This document shows positions 24,634 to 32,138 of a stretch of 64,000 bases of DNA, one piece after another. Where the stretch lies: the NCBI GenBank assembly GCA_965207915.1, contig OZ242304.1, forward strand, positions 372,001 to 436,000, read 5' to 3'. The position numbers and the translations under genes were made by a program. Below the pieces are notes generated by a model. The model had not been told where the DNA came from. It made no database searches and worked only from the letters and a program-made list of their open reading frames with translations. The stretch comes from VXNJ01 sp009840625. GTDB lineage: Bacteria > Chloroflexota > UBA11872 > VXNJ01. The first letter of the stretch is position 1. Each line of letters begins with the position of its first letter.

Positions 24634-25281
24634 ATGGGGCTTCTGCGCGCCGCCTCCGACCCGGTATTGCTGGTATCCCTGGCAGTGGCGTTCGTGGTGG
24701 CCATCACAATCCACGAATTCCTGCACGCATGGGTGGCCGACCGACTCGGCGACTCGACGCCGCGCCGCGAGGGCCGAGTAACGCTGAATCCCCTGCGGCA
24801 CCTTGATCCGATGGGGACCGTCCTGCTGGCCCTAGTCGGATTCGGATGGGGACGGCCGGTAATCGTGAATCCCATGAATTTCGCAGTCGGGCCGCGCACC
24901 GGAATGGCCCTGGTGGCGGTCGCCGGTCCGCTCTCCAACGTGGTTCTGGCGCTGGCCCTGGCGCCGGTTGCGCGATCGTTTACGGGGGCCGGCGCGGATC
25001 CCTTGACCGAAGCGATGGGGCTAATCCTGGTCCTGACCGTCCAGGTGAACGTCCTGCTGGCGATCTTCAACCTGATCCCGATACCGCCCTTGGACGGGTT
25101 CGCGGTGCTGGTCGGGATAGTGCCGAGGGAGATTGCCTACCAGCTGGACCGGCTGCGCACCTTCGGACCGTTCCTGCTCCTGGCGCTGCTGATCGCCGGT
25201 CCGTTCCTGGGACTCAACGTCATCGGGTTCCTGGTCGGCGGGCCGATTTCTTTCGTAAACGGCCTGTTGCTCGGACCCTGA
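24634..25281 (+). CDS. Site-2-protease-like M50 family membrane metalloprotease (small form)
   Basis: 215 residues, mostly hydrophobic. Zinc-protease motif HEFLH (HExxH) at about residues 27-31 inside the first long membrane segment, and the second conserved motif NLIPIPPLDG at about 147-156, supplying the third zinc ligand Asp. No PDZ domain. This is the compact class sometimes annotated as FpRseP/YwhC-like, cleaving peptide bonds within membranes; substrates are unknown. VAVAGPLSNVVLALAL is the family core helix. Divergent from the TPR gene (112 nt apart) and convergent with the FAD oxidoreductase, 14 nt apart. Confidence 0.9.
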   Translation: MGLLRAASDPVLLVSLAVAFVVAITIHEFLHAWVADRLGDSTPRREGRVTLNPLRHLDPMGTVLLALVGFGWGRPVIVNPMNFAVGPRTGMALVAVAGPLSNVVLALALAPVARSFTGAGADPLTEAMGLILVLTVQVNVLLAIFNLIPIPPLDGFAVLVGIVPREIAYQLDRLRTFGPFLLLALLIAGPFLGLNVIGFLVGGPISFVNGLLLGP

Positions 25282-25295
25282 AGCCGGCGGCGGGT

Positions 25296-26639
25296 TCAGA
25301 CCGCCCGCGGGCCGCGCGAACGTTGCAGAGATTCGGCTACCTGGCGGGCGCACTCCTGGGCGAGCCGGACGTTGTAGTTGGTGCCGCGGTCTTCGGGGTA
25401 GATCTGCGAAGTGTTGCAAACGTAGAGACCCGAGAGATCGGTTGCGAACGGCGGGCGCTGGCGCTGGTAGCCGGCGGTGATAACCGGCTGGGCGACCCGG
25501 TCGGCGGATAACCAGAGGTCCTTTACCTGCCCGGTCGCAAATCTCGGGAATACGCGCTTTATCGCCGGCGCATAGGTCGCGAGCAGTTCGTCGGCCGAAA
25601 AATCGAAGAATTCGTGCCCGGGGTCAAGATAGCTGCCGGCGTAAAGGAGTCTGGCGCCGCCGTATCGTTCGGGGCCGATCAGGTTGGTATGTTCGACCAG
25701 CACCGGGAAGGGAATTGCCGCATCGGCGACGTTCGTCCAGTAGAAGCGCGACAGCTGGCTCTCCAACTGCAGCAGCAGGACCAGGGCGCCGCGGTATTGA
25801 ATCTGCGGGATCCGTATCCAGTTCGCATGCTCCGGCAGCAGCCGGCGCAGGATCGGCAGGCCGACCGTGGCCACGACCGCATCGGCGTGGTGCGTCTGGC
25901 CGCCCACCCGAACCCCGCGAACCCGGTCCCGTACGCGGTCGATCCCCTCGATCGGGGTGCCAAGGTGGATCCGGGCCCCCTTGCGTTCGGCCGAGATCGA
26001 CAGGGCCCGGGTCAGTTCGAGGAAGCTGCCGTCGATGTACCCCAGCATTTCTCGCAGCGAGCCGCGCGGCCGCGACCGGGCTCGGACGTGCACCCGGCTC
26101 CAGAACCAGGCCATCGAGATCGACCGCCAGTGCGGACCGAACTTGGCTTCAAGCAACGGCCGCCAGACGGCGTTGAAAGCTTCGCGACCGGAGAGATCGG
26201 GCAGCACGTCGGCGGCGCGGGCGTCCTCGTACTTTGCGTAATCGGTCACCATCTGCAGGCGCAGGGCGGCCAGTCCCATCCGCAGCCGCGCGGGGAGGCT
26301 AATCGGAGAAAAATTCAGCAGATCCCAGGGAGTGTTGAAGGGAAAGAGGCGGCCGCCCGTAAAGTACGCCATCGGCGCGGTCTTCCAGGTAAGGCGATCG
26401 GCTACGCCCAATTCCCGCATCAATCCCTGGATTTCCGGGCTGTCGAGAAAGAGGTGGTGGTAAAACCGCTCCACCGGCTCGCCGTTCACCTCGACAACGC
26501 CCAGTTCCCCGCCGATCGCCGGACCGGCCTCGAAGACTTCTGCATCGATACCGGAACCAGCCAGCTCGTGGGCAAGTGTCAGTCCGGTGATGCCGGCCCC
26601 GATGATTGCGACCCTGGGTCGACCCGTTTGATTGGTCAA
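25296..26639 (-). CDS. FAD-dependent amine oxidase/protoporphyrinogen oxidase-like oxidoreductase
   Basis: 447 residues. FAD-binding Rossmann motif at the N-terminus, VAIIGAGITGLTLAHELAGSG followed by an acidic EVFEAG (ribose-binding Glu), then GGELGVVEVNGEPVERFYHHLF, and the C-terminal FAD contact LSGLYVCNTSQIYPEDRGTNYNVRLA. This arrangement fits the NAD(P)/FAD-dependent oxidoreductases related to HemY/HpnE and UDP-galactopyranose mutase; these act on tetrapyrroles, carotenoid or hopanoid precursors or sugars, and the sequence does not decide which. No hopanoid or carotenoid genes are adjacent. Divergent from the HD-like gene, 45 nt apart. Confidence 0.8.
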   Translation of the reverse strand: MTNQTGRPRVAIIGAGITGLTLAHELAGSGIDAEVFEAGPAIGGELGVVEVNGEPVERFYHHLFLDSPEIQGLMRELGVADRLTWKTAPMAYFTGGRLFPFNTPWDLLNFSPISLPARLRMGLAALRLQMVTDYAKYEDARAADVLPDLSGREAFNAVWRPLLEAKFGPHWRSISMAWFWSRVHVRARSRPRGSLREMLGYIDGSFLELTRALSISAERKGARIHLGTPIEGIDRVRDRVRGVRVGGQTHHADAVVATVGLPILRRLLPEHANWIRIPQIQYRGALVLLLQLESQLSRFYWTNVADAAIPFPVLVEHTNLIGPERYGGARLLYAGSYLDPGHEFFDFSADELLATYAPAIKRVFPRFATGQVKDLWLSADRVAQPVITAGYQRQRPPFATDLSGLYVCNTSQIYPEDRGTNYNVRLAQECARQVAESLQRSRGPRAV

Positions 26640-26684
26640 GCGGTCATCCGCACTTTTGAATTTGCTGGTCGGGATAATCCGGAC

Positions 26685-27116
26685 ATGCGGCAGCGCCGAC
26701 CAAGAAAATTATCGAATCCGGGGCGCGGTCGCAGGGACGCCGCGGGCGCGATCGCTGAACTGCTGTCGGAGCGTGAACTGGCGCTTTTCCGACGCATGAG
26801 CCGCGTCGAGCGCCTCATTGCCCGCTTCCGCTTTCGCTACCTTCGCGGCCGGGACATCGGCGATGCCGACCGGCAACGGGCCTTGCTCCTGCGCGACGTC
26901 GGCAAAGGCCGGCCCGGCTTAATTCAGCGAGTCCTGGTGGTCCTGCTCGCCGCCTCCCCTGAGACCATGGCGCGCTGGCGGCGCAGGGACGATAACTCTT
27001 ATCTGGCCCAGGTGGCCCGCCTGGCGCGGCACAGCGAGGCCGGCGCCGAGCTGCTCAGATTGGCCGGTTCAAACAATCGGGTCATCGAAATGGTGCGGAC
27101 CCGAGACTCCAGGTAG
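26685..27116 (+). CDS. Degenerate HD-domain protein (probable pseudoenzyme)
   Basis: 143 residues from the ATG at 26685. From about residue 24 it follows the layout of small HD-domain phosphohydrolases: LFRRMSRVERLIARFRFRYL (normally ending RHSLRVA), ALLLRDVGKGRPGLIQRVLVVLL (normally LLHDVGK), RLARHSEAGAELLRLAG (normally HHPEIGAELL) and EMVRTRDS (normally IRRHQD). The HD His is Arg70 followed by Asp71, and the first and last His positions are also lost; only His116 remains. Metal-dependent hydrolysis is therefore unlikely, though the fold may survive. The first 20 residues are Arg-rich. It stands alone between the FAD oxidoreductase and rpsI, convergent with the latter. Confidence 0.6.
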   Translation: MRQRRPRKLSNPGRGRRDAAGAIAELLSERELALFRRMSRVERLIARFRFRYLRGRDIGDADRQRALLLRDVGKGRPGLIQRVLVVLLAASPETMARWRRRDDNSYLAQVARLARHSEAGAELLRLAGSNNRVIEMVRTRDSR

Positions 27117-27164
27117 CGCTTGAAGTCCCCCAGACCGGCCGGCGCCGGGTGATTCGCGCCGCCG

Positions 27165-27566
27165 CTAGCGCTTGGTGAACTGCGGAGCCTTGCGGGCCCT
27201 TTTCAGTCCCGGCTTCTTGCGTTCTTTCACGCGGGCGTCGCGGGTGAGCATGCCGGCAGATTTGAGAAGCGGGCGAAATTCCGGATTGAATTCGTTCAGC
27301 GCGCGGGCCAGACCCAGGCGGATGGCTCCTGCCTGTCCGGAATTGCCGCCCCCGGACACTTTGATCGATGCGCGCAACTGGCCCACGTCGCAGAGGCGCA
27401 ACGGCTCGGTAGCCACGATTCGGTCCATCGGGACCGAGAAATACTCGTCCAAACGCTTGCCGTTGACGACCACGTTGCCTTTGCTGGAAAACAAGCGCAC
27501 CCGGGCCGAGGCCTGCTTTCGCCTGCCCGTCCCGTAGTAGTACTTTTCGTCCGGCGCCAATGTCAA
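27165..27566 (-). CDS. rpsI: Ribosomal protein S9
   Basis: Small-subunit protein whose C-terminal tail reaches the P-site tRNA. 133 residues; starts with GTGRRKQASARVRL, includes KVSGGGNSGQAGAIRLGLARAL, and ends with the conserved Lys/Arg tail (KKPGLKRARKAPQFTKR), whose last Arg contacts tRNA. The start is a TTG that overlaps the rplM stop by 4 nt (TTGA); a second TTG is two codons on. Last gene of the 28-kb superoperon; the 48 nt beyond it hold a GC palindrome but no T-run. Confidence 0.97.
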   Translation of the reverse strand: MTLAPDEKYYYGTGRRKQASARVRLFSSKGNVVVNGKRLDEYFSVPMDRIVATEPLRLCDVGQLRASIKVSGGGNSGQAGAIRLGLARALNEFNPEFRPLLKSAGMLTRDARVKERKKPGLKRARKAPQFTKR

Positions 27567-28009
27567 TCCTCTTCGTTGGAGCTGCTCAGCTGGGCAGCGT
27601 GCGGATGCTGGGAGCCGGCGTACACGTGCAGGCGTCGCAGCGAGCGTCGGCCAATCTTATTGCGCGGGAGCATGCCCTTGACCGCCAACCGCAGCACCCG
27701 GTCGGGGTGCTCGTCCAGCTGGGCCTGCAGCGTTTTCTCGCGCAAACCACCCGGATATCCGGAGTGGCGGTAATACACTTTCTGCTCGCGCTTGCGTCCG
27801 GTGACGGAGATGCGCTCGGCGTTTATCACCACTACGAAGTCACCCATGTCCAAGTTCGGCGAAAAGTCGGCCCGCCGCTTACCGCTAAGAATGCCGGCGA
27901 TCCGGCTGGCCAGCCGCCCCAGAGTCTGGTCGGTCGCGTCCAGCAGGTGCCATTGCTTGTCCTGTTGCTGGGCGCGATCGGCCACATGGGTGCGAAAACT
28001 CTTAGGCAT
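27563..28009 (-). CDS. rplM: Ribosomal protein L13
   Basis: Early-assembly large-subunit protein. 148 residues from the ATG at 28009. WHLLDATDQTLGRLASRIAGIL, the NAERISVTGRKREQKVYYRHSGYPGG block and VKGMLPRNKIGRRSLRRLHVYAG are diagnostic. The start at 28009 overlaps the truA stop by 8 nt and gives the family N-terminus (MPKSFRTH); an in-frame start at 28030 would lengthen the overlap. Pairs with rpsI, as nearly everywhere in bacteria. Confidence 0.97.
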   Translation of the reverse strand: MPKSFRTHVADRAQQQDKQWHLLDATDQTLGRLASRIAGILSGKRRADFSPNLDMGDFVVVINAERISVTGRKREQKVYYRHSGYPGGLREKTLQAQLDEHPDRVLRLAVKGMLPRNKIGRRSLRRLHVYAGSQHPHAAQLSSSNEED

Positions 28010-28787
28010 CTCCGGCCACCTCGTGGGCAATTCTGTCCGCCGGCACCACCCGGCGGCCGTATTCGACCGACCGCAGCGTTAGCCCGTGGGCGGGCGCCGA
28101 AGGAGGGATCAATTCGCTCGCGCGGCCCACATCTAGCAGGGAAGCGAATTCGGATTCCTGCCAGCGCGACGACCCAACGTTAACCAATCCGCCCACGATC
28201 CGACGGACCATGCGGCGCGCGAATGCCGAGGCCCTGATATCGACCAACAGCAAATCGCCACGGCGATGGCAGAAGCAGTCGAATAGGTGCCTGATCACCG
28301 GGCCGGGCTCGGATGCGAACCGGCGAAAGTCGTGCACGCCGCGCAGGCGTTCGGCAGCCGCGTTCATCTGGTCGCAGCGCAGCGGTGTCGGAACGTGCCA
28401 GGTGTACTCGGCCCGCAGAGGCGAGCGTGACGGTCGGTTCAGAATCCGGTAGCGATAGGTCCGCGCCGAGGCCTTGCGCCGCGGATCGAAGCCGTTTTCG
28501 GCCGTCTCCAGCTCGCGGACCGCCAGATCGGAGGGCAGTAACCCGTTCAACGCCCGTGCCAGTTCGGCATCGGCCAGCGGACCCACGTATTCGCAGGCTA
28601 CGACCTGGCCTTCGGCGTGGACGCCGGAGTCGGTGCGACCGGCGCCCCAGATCCGTCCGGGCCGCCCGTTTAGCACCGCCAAGGCGCGTTCAAGCTCGCC
28701 CTGCACGGTGCGCGCTTTCGCCTGCAGCTGGAATCCCGCAAATCCGGAGCCGTCGTACTCAACGGTCAGCCGCAGACGTCGGGCCAT
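28002..28787 (-). CDS. truA: tRNA pseudouridine synthase A
   Basis: Makes pseudouridine at positions 38-40 of tRNA anticodon arms. 261 residues. Catalytic Asp lies in GAGRTDSGVHAEGQV (about 47-61); the N-terminal VEYDGSGFAGFQLQ and the RTYRYRILN segment of the TruA family are present, with FLARRMVRRIVG-like sequence (FARRMVRRIVGGLVNVG) late in the protein. It lies between rplQ (3-nt gap) and rplM, the classic alpha-operon/L13 linkage. Confidence 0.96.
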   Translation of the reverse strand: MARRLRLTVEYDGSGFAGFQLQAKARTVQGELERALAVLNGRPGRIWGAGRTDSGVHAEGQVVACEYVGPLADAELARALNGLLPSDLAVRELETAENGFDPRRKASARTYRYRILNRPSRSPLRAEYTWHVPTPLRCDQMNAAAERLRGVHDFRRFASEPGPVIRHLFDCFCHRRGDLLLVDIRASAFARRMVRRIVGGLVNVGSSRWQESEFASLLDVGRASELIPPSAPAHGLTLRSVEYGRRVVPADRIAHEVAGDA

Positions 28788-28790
28788 TGG

Positions 28791-29141
28791 TCAGATCAAC
28801 TCGATCTGGGCAAGGCTGGCGCCGTCGCCCTTCCGCATACCGAGACGGTAGATGCGCGTGTAGCCGCCCTGCCGGTCGGAGAACCGTTCGGCCAGCTGGC
28901 CGAACAGCTTGTCGATGACAATCTCGTCCTGCAGCTGCGCGAACGCCTGCCGGCGCGAATGCTGGTCTCCCTGTTTGGCCAGGGTGATCAGGTGATCGGT
29001 CATCGGACGGATCGCCTGGGCCCGGGCGTGCGTGGTGGAGATCCGCTCATGGATCAGCAGCGAGCGCACCAGATTGCGAACCAGCGCCCGGCGGTGGCCG
29101 GCGCTGCGGCCGAACCGGCGTTTCTTCACTCGGTGTTGCAT
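28791..29141 (-). CDS. rplQ: Ribosomal protein L17
   Basis: Lines the peptide-exit region of the large subunit. 116 residues, normal. The N-terminus HRVKKRRFGRSAGHRRALVRNLVRSLL and central HERISTTHARAQAIRPMTDHLITLA are the family signature; the C-terminus ends with GGYTRIYRLGMRKGDGASLAQIELI. It follows rpoA after 23 nt and precedes truA by 3 nt. Confidence 0.97.
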   Translation of the reverse strand: MQHRVKKRRFGRSAGHRRALVRNLVRSLLIHERISTTHARAQAIRPMTDHLITLAKQGDQHSRRQAFAQLQDEIVIDKLFGQLAERFSDRQGGYTRIYRLGMRKGDGASLAQIELI

Positions 29142-29164
29142 TGGTTACCGGGGTTCCTTGCGGC

Positions 29165-30130
29165 CTACTCTTCGCTTGCCGCGTTCAGCGAGTCCAGCGC
29201 GCTTTCGATGTCGGCGGCGGCCTTCTCGCCAACCCCGCTCAGCGATTCGAGTCGATCGGCGCTGCGAAGTTCGATCAGGTCCTCGACGAACTGGACTTGG
29301 CCAGACCGCTTGATCGTATTCATGATCCGAGTCGAGAGGACGCCTTCCAATTCGGCCAGCGACGTTTGGGTCACGACTACCGGCTCGGCTTCCGGCGGCG
29401 GTTCGTCGCCGACCGACACGGTGGCGATTCGCTGCAGCTCCTCGATGAGGCGTCCGGCGGCATCGGTTACCGCATCGAGCGGTCCGATGGTGCCATCGGT
29501 CCAGACTTCCAGGGTCAGGCGGTTGTGGTCGGTTGCCCGGCCCACACGGACGTCGTCGACCTGGTAGTTGACGGCTTTGATCGGCGAAAACAGCGAGTCC
29601 ATCAGGATTTCGCCGATTTCGCGCTCTTTGCTCTCGTGCTGCAATTCGCTGCCGCGATAGCCGATTCCGCGCTCGATGCGCATGTCAACCCGCAGCTCGC
29701 CCTCGCCGACCAGGCTGGCCAGGTGGTGGTCGGGGTTTACGATCGCGATTTCCGGCGGGACGCGGATGTCCTTGTCGGTCACGTCGGCCGGCCCCGAGAT
29801 CTCAAGCGTCGCACCGACTCCCGGCTCCATGCCGTAATCGGTCGAGTAGAGCTCGTCGGCCACCAGCTTAAAGCGCACGTCCTTGAGATTGAGGATGAAC
29901 TGGATTAGGTCCTCGCGCATGAAGTCCAGGGTCGAGTACTCGTGCAGGCACCCTTCGACCTTGACCCGCGTGATGGCCACGCCGGGGAGCGAAGACAACA
30001 GCACCCGGCGCAGCGCGTTGCCGAGCGTGTGGCCGTAGCCGCGCGCCAGCGGGCTCGCTTCGAACCGACCATAGTTGTCGGTAACTTCCACCGCGTGTAC
30101 GTGTGGCGTCTGCGCGGTTTGAATTGCCAA
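29165..30130 (-). CDS. rpoA: RNA polymerase alpha subunit
   Basis: Assembles the polymerase core and contacts UP elements and activators. 321 residues. The N-terminal domain includes RGYGHTLGNALRRVLLSSLPG, ALRRVL and EYSTLDFMREDLIQFILNLK; the C-terminal domain after an acidic linker (DEPPPEAEPV) has the FVEDLIELRSADRLESLSGVGEKAA helix-hairpin-helix region. The usual C-terminal signature near NLG-KSL is replaced by RSADRLESLSGVGEKAAADI, so UP-element contacts may differ. Preceded by rpsD across 61 nt. Confidence 0.96.
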   Translation of the reverse strand: MAIQTAQTPHVHAVEVTDNYGRFEASPLARGYGHTLGNALRRVLLSSLPGVAITRVKVEGCLHEYSTLDFMREDLIQFILNLKDVRFKLVADELYSTDYGMEPGVGATLEISGPADVTDKDIRVPPEIAIVNPDHHLASLVGEGELRVDMRIERGIGYRGSELQHESKEREIGEILMDSLFSPIKAVNYQVDDVRVGRATDHNRLTLEVWTDGTIGPLDAVTDAAGRLIEELQRIATVSVGDEPPPEAEPVVVTQTSLAELEGVLSTRIMNTIKRSGQVQFVEDLIELRSADRLESLSGVGEKAAADIESALDSLNAASEE

Positions 30131-30191
30131 TTGGGCCTCCGTTAGCGAATTGGTTGGCTGTGAGGGCGCCGCGGCCGGAAGAGTTTGGCCG

Positions 30192-30827
30192 TCAGCGCGA
30201 ATAGTATTCGACGATCAACTGCTCTTGAATGGCCACATCCGAACTCTGCGGTCCGGGCAGACCGGTCACCCGCCCGCTCATTTCGCCGGGATTTACCTCG
30301 ACCCAGCTCTGGATTGGGCGTTGGGCGTTGATTTCGAGCGCGGTCTGCACCACGCTCAAGTTGCGGCTGTTCTCGCGAACCCCGACGGAATCGCCGACCG
30401 CCAGGATTTGCGACGGGCTTTTGGCACGCCGGCCGTTGACTTCGACGTGACCGTGGCTGACTAACTGCCGGGCTTGTTTGCGCGAAGTGGCAAATCCCAT
30501 CCGGAAGAACACGTTGTCGAGTCGCATTTCGAGCATCTGCAGGACGATTTCACCGGTCCGGCCGCTCTGGCGCTCAGCCATTTCGAAATAGCGCCGGAAC
30601 TGGCGTTCCATCACCCCGTAGGTGCGTCTCAGCTTCTGCTTTTCACGCAACTGCTGGGCGTAATTGGAAAAACGCTGGCGCGGAGGGCGTCCGGTCCCGG
30701 GCTGCCCCGGCGGCAGGTTGCGGCGCTCGATCGCGCACTTGGGGCCGAAGCAGCGTTCCCCTTTCAGGAACAGCTTCACCCCCTCGCGGCGGCAGAGTCG
30801 GCAGCTGGGTCCGGTGTAACGTGCCAT
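30192..30827 (-). CDS. rpsD: Ribosomal protein S4 (zinc-ribbon form)
   Basis: Primary 16S-binding protein of the 5' domain and, in many bacteria, a translational repressor of the alpha operon. 211 residues. N-terminal CRLCRREG...CFGPKC gives four Cys, the zinc-binding (C+) type. The S4 RNA-binding domain is visible as RLDNVFFRMGFATSRKQARQLVSHGHVEVNGRR (in two pieces). Its ATG overlaps the rpsK stop by one base (TAATG). Confidence 0.97.
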   Translation of the reverse strand: MARYTGPSCRLCRREGVKLFLKGERCFGPKCAIERRNLPPGQPGTGRPPRQRFSNYAQQLREKQKLRRTYGVMERQFRRYFEMAERQSGRTGEIVLQMLEMRLDNVFFRMGFATSRKQARQLVSHGHVEVNGRRAKSPSQILAVGDSVGVRENSRNLSVVQTALEINAQRPIQSWVEVNPGEMSGRVTGLPGPQSSDVAIQEQLIVEYYSR

Positions 30828-31207
30828 TAGTTGCGAGGTCGCTTACGTGGTCTGGGTCCGTTGTGCGGTATCGGAGTCACATCCGAGATGCTCATGATCT
30901 GCAGCCCGGCCGCTTGCAAGGCGCGGATTGCCGCATCACGCCCGCTCCCCGGTCCTTTGACGAAAACGGCGATGCGGCGCATGCCGAGTTCAAGCGCCTG
31001 GCGGGCGGCTCCGTCGGAGGTGATCTGGGCCGCGTAGGGCGTGCCTTTGCGCGACCCCTTGAATCCGCTGGTTCCGCCGGATGCCCAGGTGAGCACCGCG
31101 CCGGTGTCGTCGGTGATGGTCACGATGGTGTTGTTGAAGGTCGCATGGATATGCGCCTGGCCTTCGGTGACCATGCGGGTGAGGCGGCGTCGGCGCCTGG
31201 GAGGCAT
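30827..31207 (-). CDS. rpsK: Ribosomal protein S11
   Basis: Platform protein of the small subunit near the E site. 126 residues. HIHATFNNTIVTITDDTGAVLTWASGG and GFKGSRKGTPYAAQI (each read separately) identify the family, with the C-terminal ISDVTPIPHNGPRPRKRPR conserved. The N-terminus is a short Arg-rich extension (PPRRRRRLTRM). Between rpsM (21-nt gap) and rpsD. Confidence 0.97.
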   Translation of the reverse strand: MPPRRRRRLTRMVTEGQAHIHATFNNTIVTITDDTGAVLTWASGGTSGFKGSRKGTPYAAQITSDGAARQALELGMRRIAVFVKGPGSGRDAAIRALQAAGLQIMSISDVTPIPHNGPRPRKRPRN

Positions 31208-31228
31208 TGGGGCTAATTCCGTTCTGGG

Positions 31229-31609
31229 TTAGCGCTTGATCGATTTCTTGCGGATGCCGATGGCGGTCTTGCGCATCCGGCGCGTCCGAGCGTTGGTGTG
31301 CGTACGCTGGCCGCGCACCGGCAGGCCCAGGCGATGGCGCAGGCCGCGGTAACTTCCGACTTCGCGCAATCGCGAGATGTTCAAACCGACTTCGCGGCGC
31401 AGCTCCCCTTCGACCTTGTGCTCGCGCTCGATGATGTCGCGCACCCGCGCAAGCTCGGCGTCGGTGAGATCGCGGACCCGAGTGCCGGGCCTGATCCGCG
31501 CCCGCCGCACGATCTCCTGGCTGGTAGGACGGCCGATGCCGAAGATGTAGGTAAGGGCGATCCAGACCGGTTTGTCCACCGGAACGTCAACGCCCGAAAT
31601 TCGCGCCAT
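31229..31609 (-). CDS. rpsM: Ribosomal protein S13
   Basis: Small-subunit head protein forming bridges to the large subunit and contacting P-site tRNA with its tail. 126 residues. ISGVDVPVDKPVWIALTYIFGIG at the start, the helix-turn region RVRDLTDAELARVRDIIE, and GLRHRLGLPVRGQRTHTNARTRR with a basic tail are all conserved. One nt separates it from rpmJ. Confidence 0.97.
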   Translation of the reverse strand: MARISGVDVPVDKPVWIALTYIFGIGRPTSQEIVRRARIRPGTRVRDLTDAELARVRDIIEREHKVEGELRREVGLNISRLREVGSYRGLRHRLGLPVRGQRTHTNARTRRMRKTAIGIRKKSIKR

Positions 31610-31610
31610 G

Positions 31611-31724
31611 CTATCCCTGCTTCTGGTTGTGGCGGCGGTTGTCGCAAATCACCATCACCACCCCGCGGCGTTTGATGATCTTGCACTTGATGCAGCGTTT
31701 GCGGACCGATGCGGAAATCTTCAT
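31611..31724 (-). CDS. rpmJ: Ribosomal protein L36
   Basis: 37 codons read directly from the minus strand: starts MKISASVRKRC, then IKCKIIKRRG and VVMVICDNRRHNQKQG. Three Cys and one His (C-x2-C ... C-x4-H) form the zinc site of the C+ type of L36. It sits between infA (11-nt gap) and rpsM (1-nt gap), the standard place. Confidence 0.95.
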   Translation of the reverse strand: MKISASVRKRCIKCKIIKRRGVVMVICDNRRHNQKQG

Positions 31725-31735
31725 CGCGAAAAACC

Positions 31736-31963
31736 CTAGCGCTGGTCCGGCAGACGCCAGGTGATCCGGCCCCGCGTCAGATCATAGGGAGTCAGTTCGA
31801 CGCGGACCTTGTCGCCGATCCCGATCCGGATGTGATTCATGCGCAACTTGCCGGAGAGATGCGCCAGCACCAGGGCGCCGTTTTCCAGCTCGATCTTGAA
31901 GTTGGTATCGGGCAGCGAATCGCGCACGGTCCCTTCGACTTCAATCACATCTTTTTTGGCCAA
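31736..31963 (-). CDS. infA: Translation initiation factor IF-1
   Basis: 75 residues forming a single S1/OB fold: MAKKDVIEVEGTVRDSLPD, FKIELENGALVLAHLSGKLR, IRIGIGDKVRVELTPYDLTRGRI. Occupies the ribosomal A site during initiation with IF-2 and IF-3. First gene of the alpha-operon half of the superoperon; preceded by 175 nt containing a TATAAT box and a structured leader, so it is likely to have its own promoter. Confidence 0.97.
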   Translation of the reverse strand: MAKKDVIEVEGTVRDSLPDTNFKIELENGALVLAHLSGKLRMNHIRIGIGDKVRVELTPYDLTRGRITWRLPDQR

Positions 31964-32017
31964 AAGCCCTAAGTCCTAGCTGGTGGCTGGCAGCGCGGCT
32001 GCGGATTTCTTGCTGGC

Positions 32018-32089
32018 ACCCAACCCCGGTAGCGGGGGATTTGGAACCCGACCCGACCGGTCGAGTCCTTCCGATTGAACTGGTTGGGT
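32018..32089 (-). ncRNA. Structured leader upstream of infA (candidate cis-regulatory RNA)
   Basis: In the minus-strand transcript, ACCCAACC (from 32089 down) pairs perfectly with GGTTGGGT (to 32018), enclosing 56 nt. Inside are the self-complementary GACCGGTC, a GGG-TTCCAAAT-CCC hairpin and, overlapping the closing arm, a hairpin with 5-bp stem CCCCG/CGGGG and loop CTAC. The element starts about 20 nt downstream of a TATAAT box and ends about 55 nt before the infA start. It is not a tRNA: there is no anticodon arm. Ribosomal-protein-binding leaders commonly precede such operons; which protein would bind here is unknown. Confidence 0.45.
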
Positions 32090-32112
32090 CCTGCGCCTTG
32101 CCGAGCGAACGA

Positions 32113-32118
32113 ATTATA
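32113..32118 (-). promoter_or_regulatory. -10 box upstream of infA
   Basis: The minus strand reads a perfect TATAAT here, about 150 nt upstream of the infA start and just after the adk stop. The region 17 nt upstream (inside the adk 3' end) has no good TTGACA match. It is the clearest -10 hexamer in the superoperon and suggests separate transcription of infA through rpsI. Confidence 0.5.
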
Positions 32119-32138
32119 GACGGTGTAAGGAGAAATCA

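Noticed and set aside
27117..27164. Intrinsic terminator after rpsI and the HD-like gene
   Set aside because: A CCGGCGCCGG palindrome is present between the convergent genes but there is no T-run and the stem is short; too weak to call in such GC-rich DNA.
32018..32089. Possible tRNA gene in the adk-infA gap (72-nt element with an 8-bp outer stem and a T-arm-like GGG-TTCCAAAT-CCC)
   Set aside because: The T-arm-like hairpin is in the wrong place, its loop has 8 nt, and there is no anticodon or D-arm; kept only as a structured leader.
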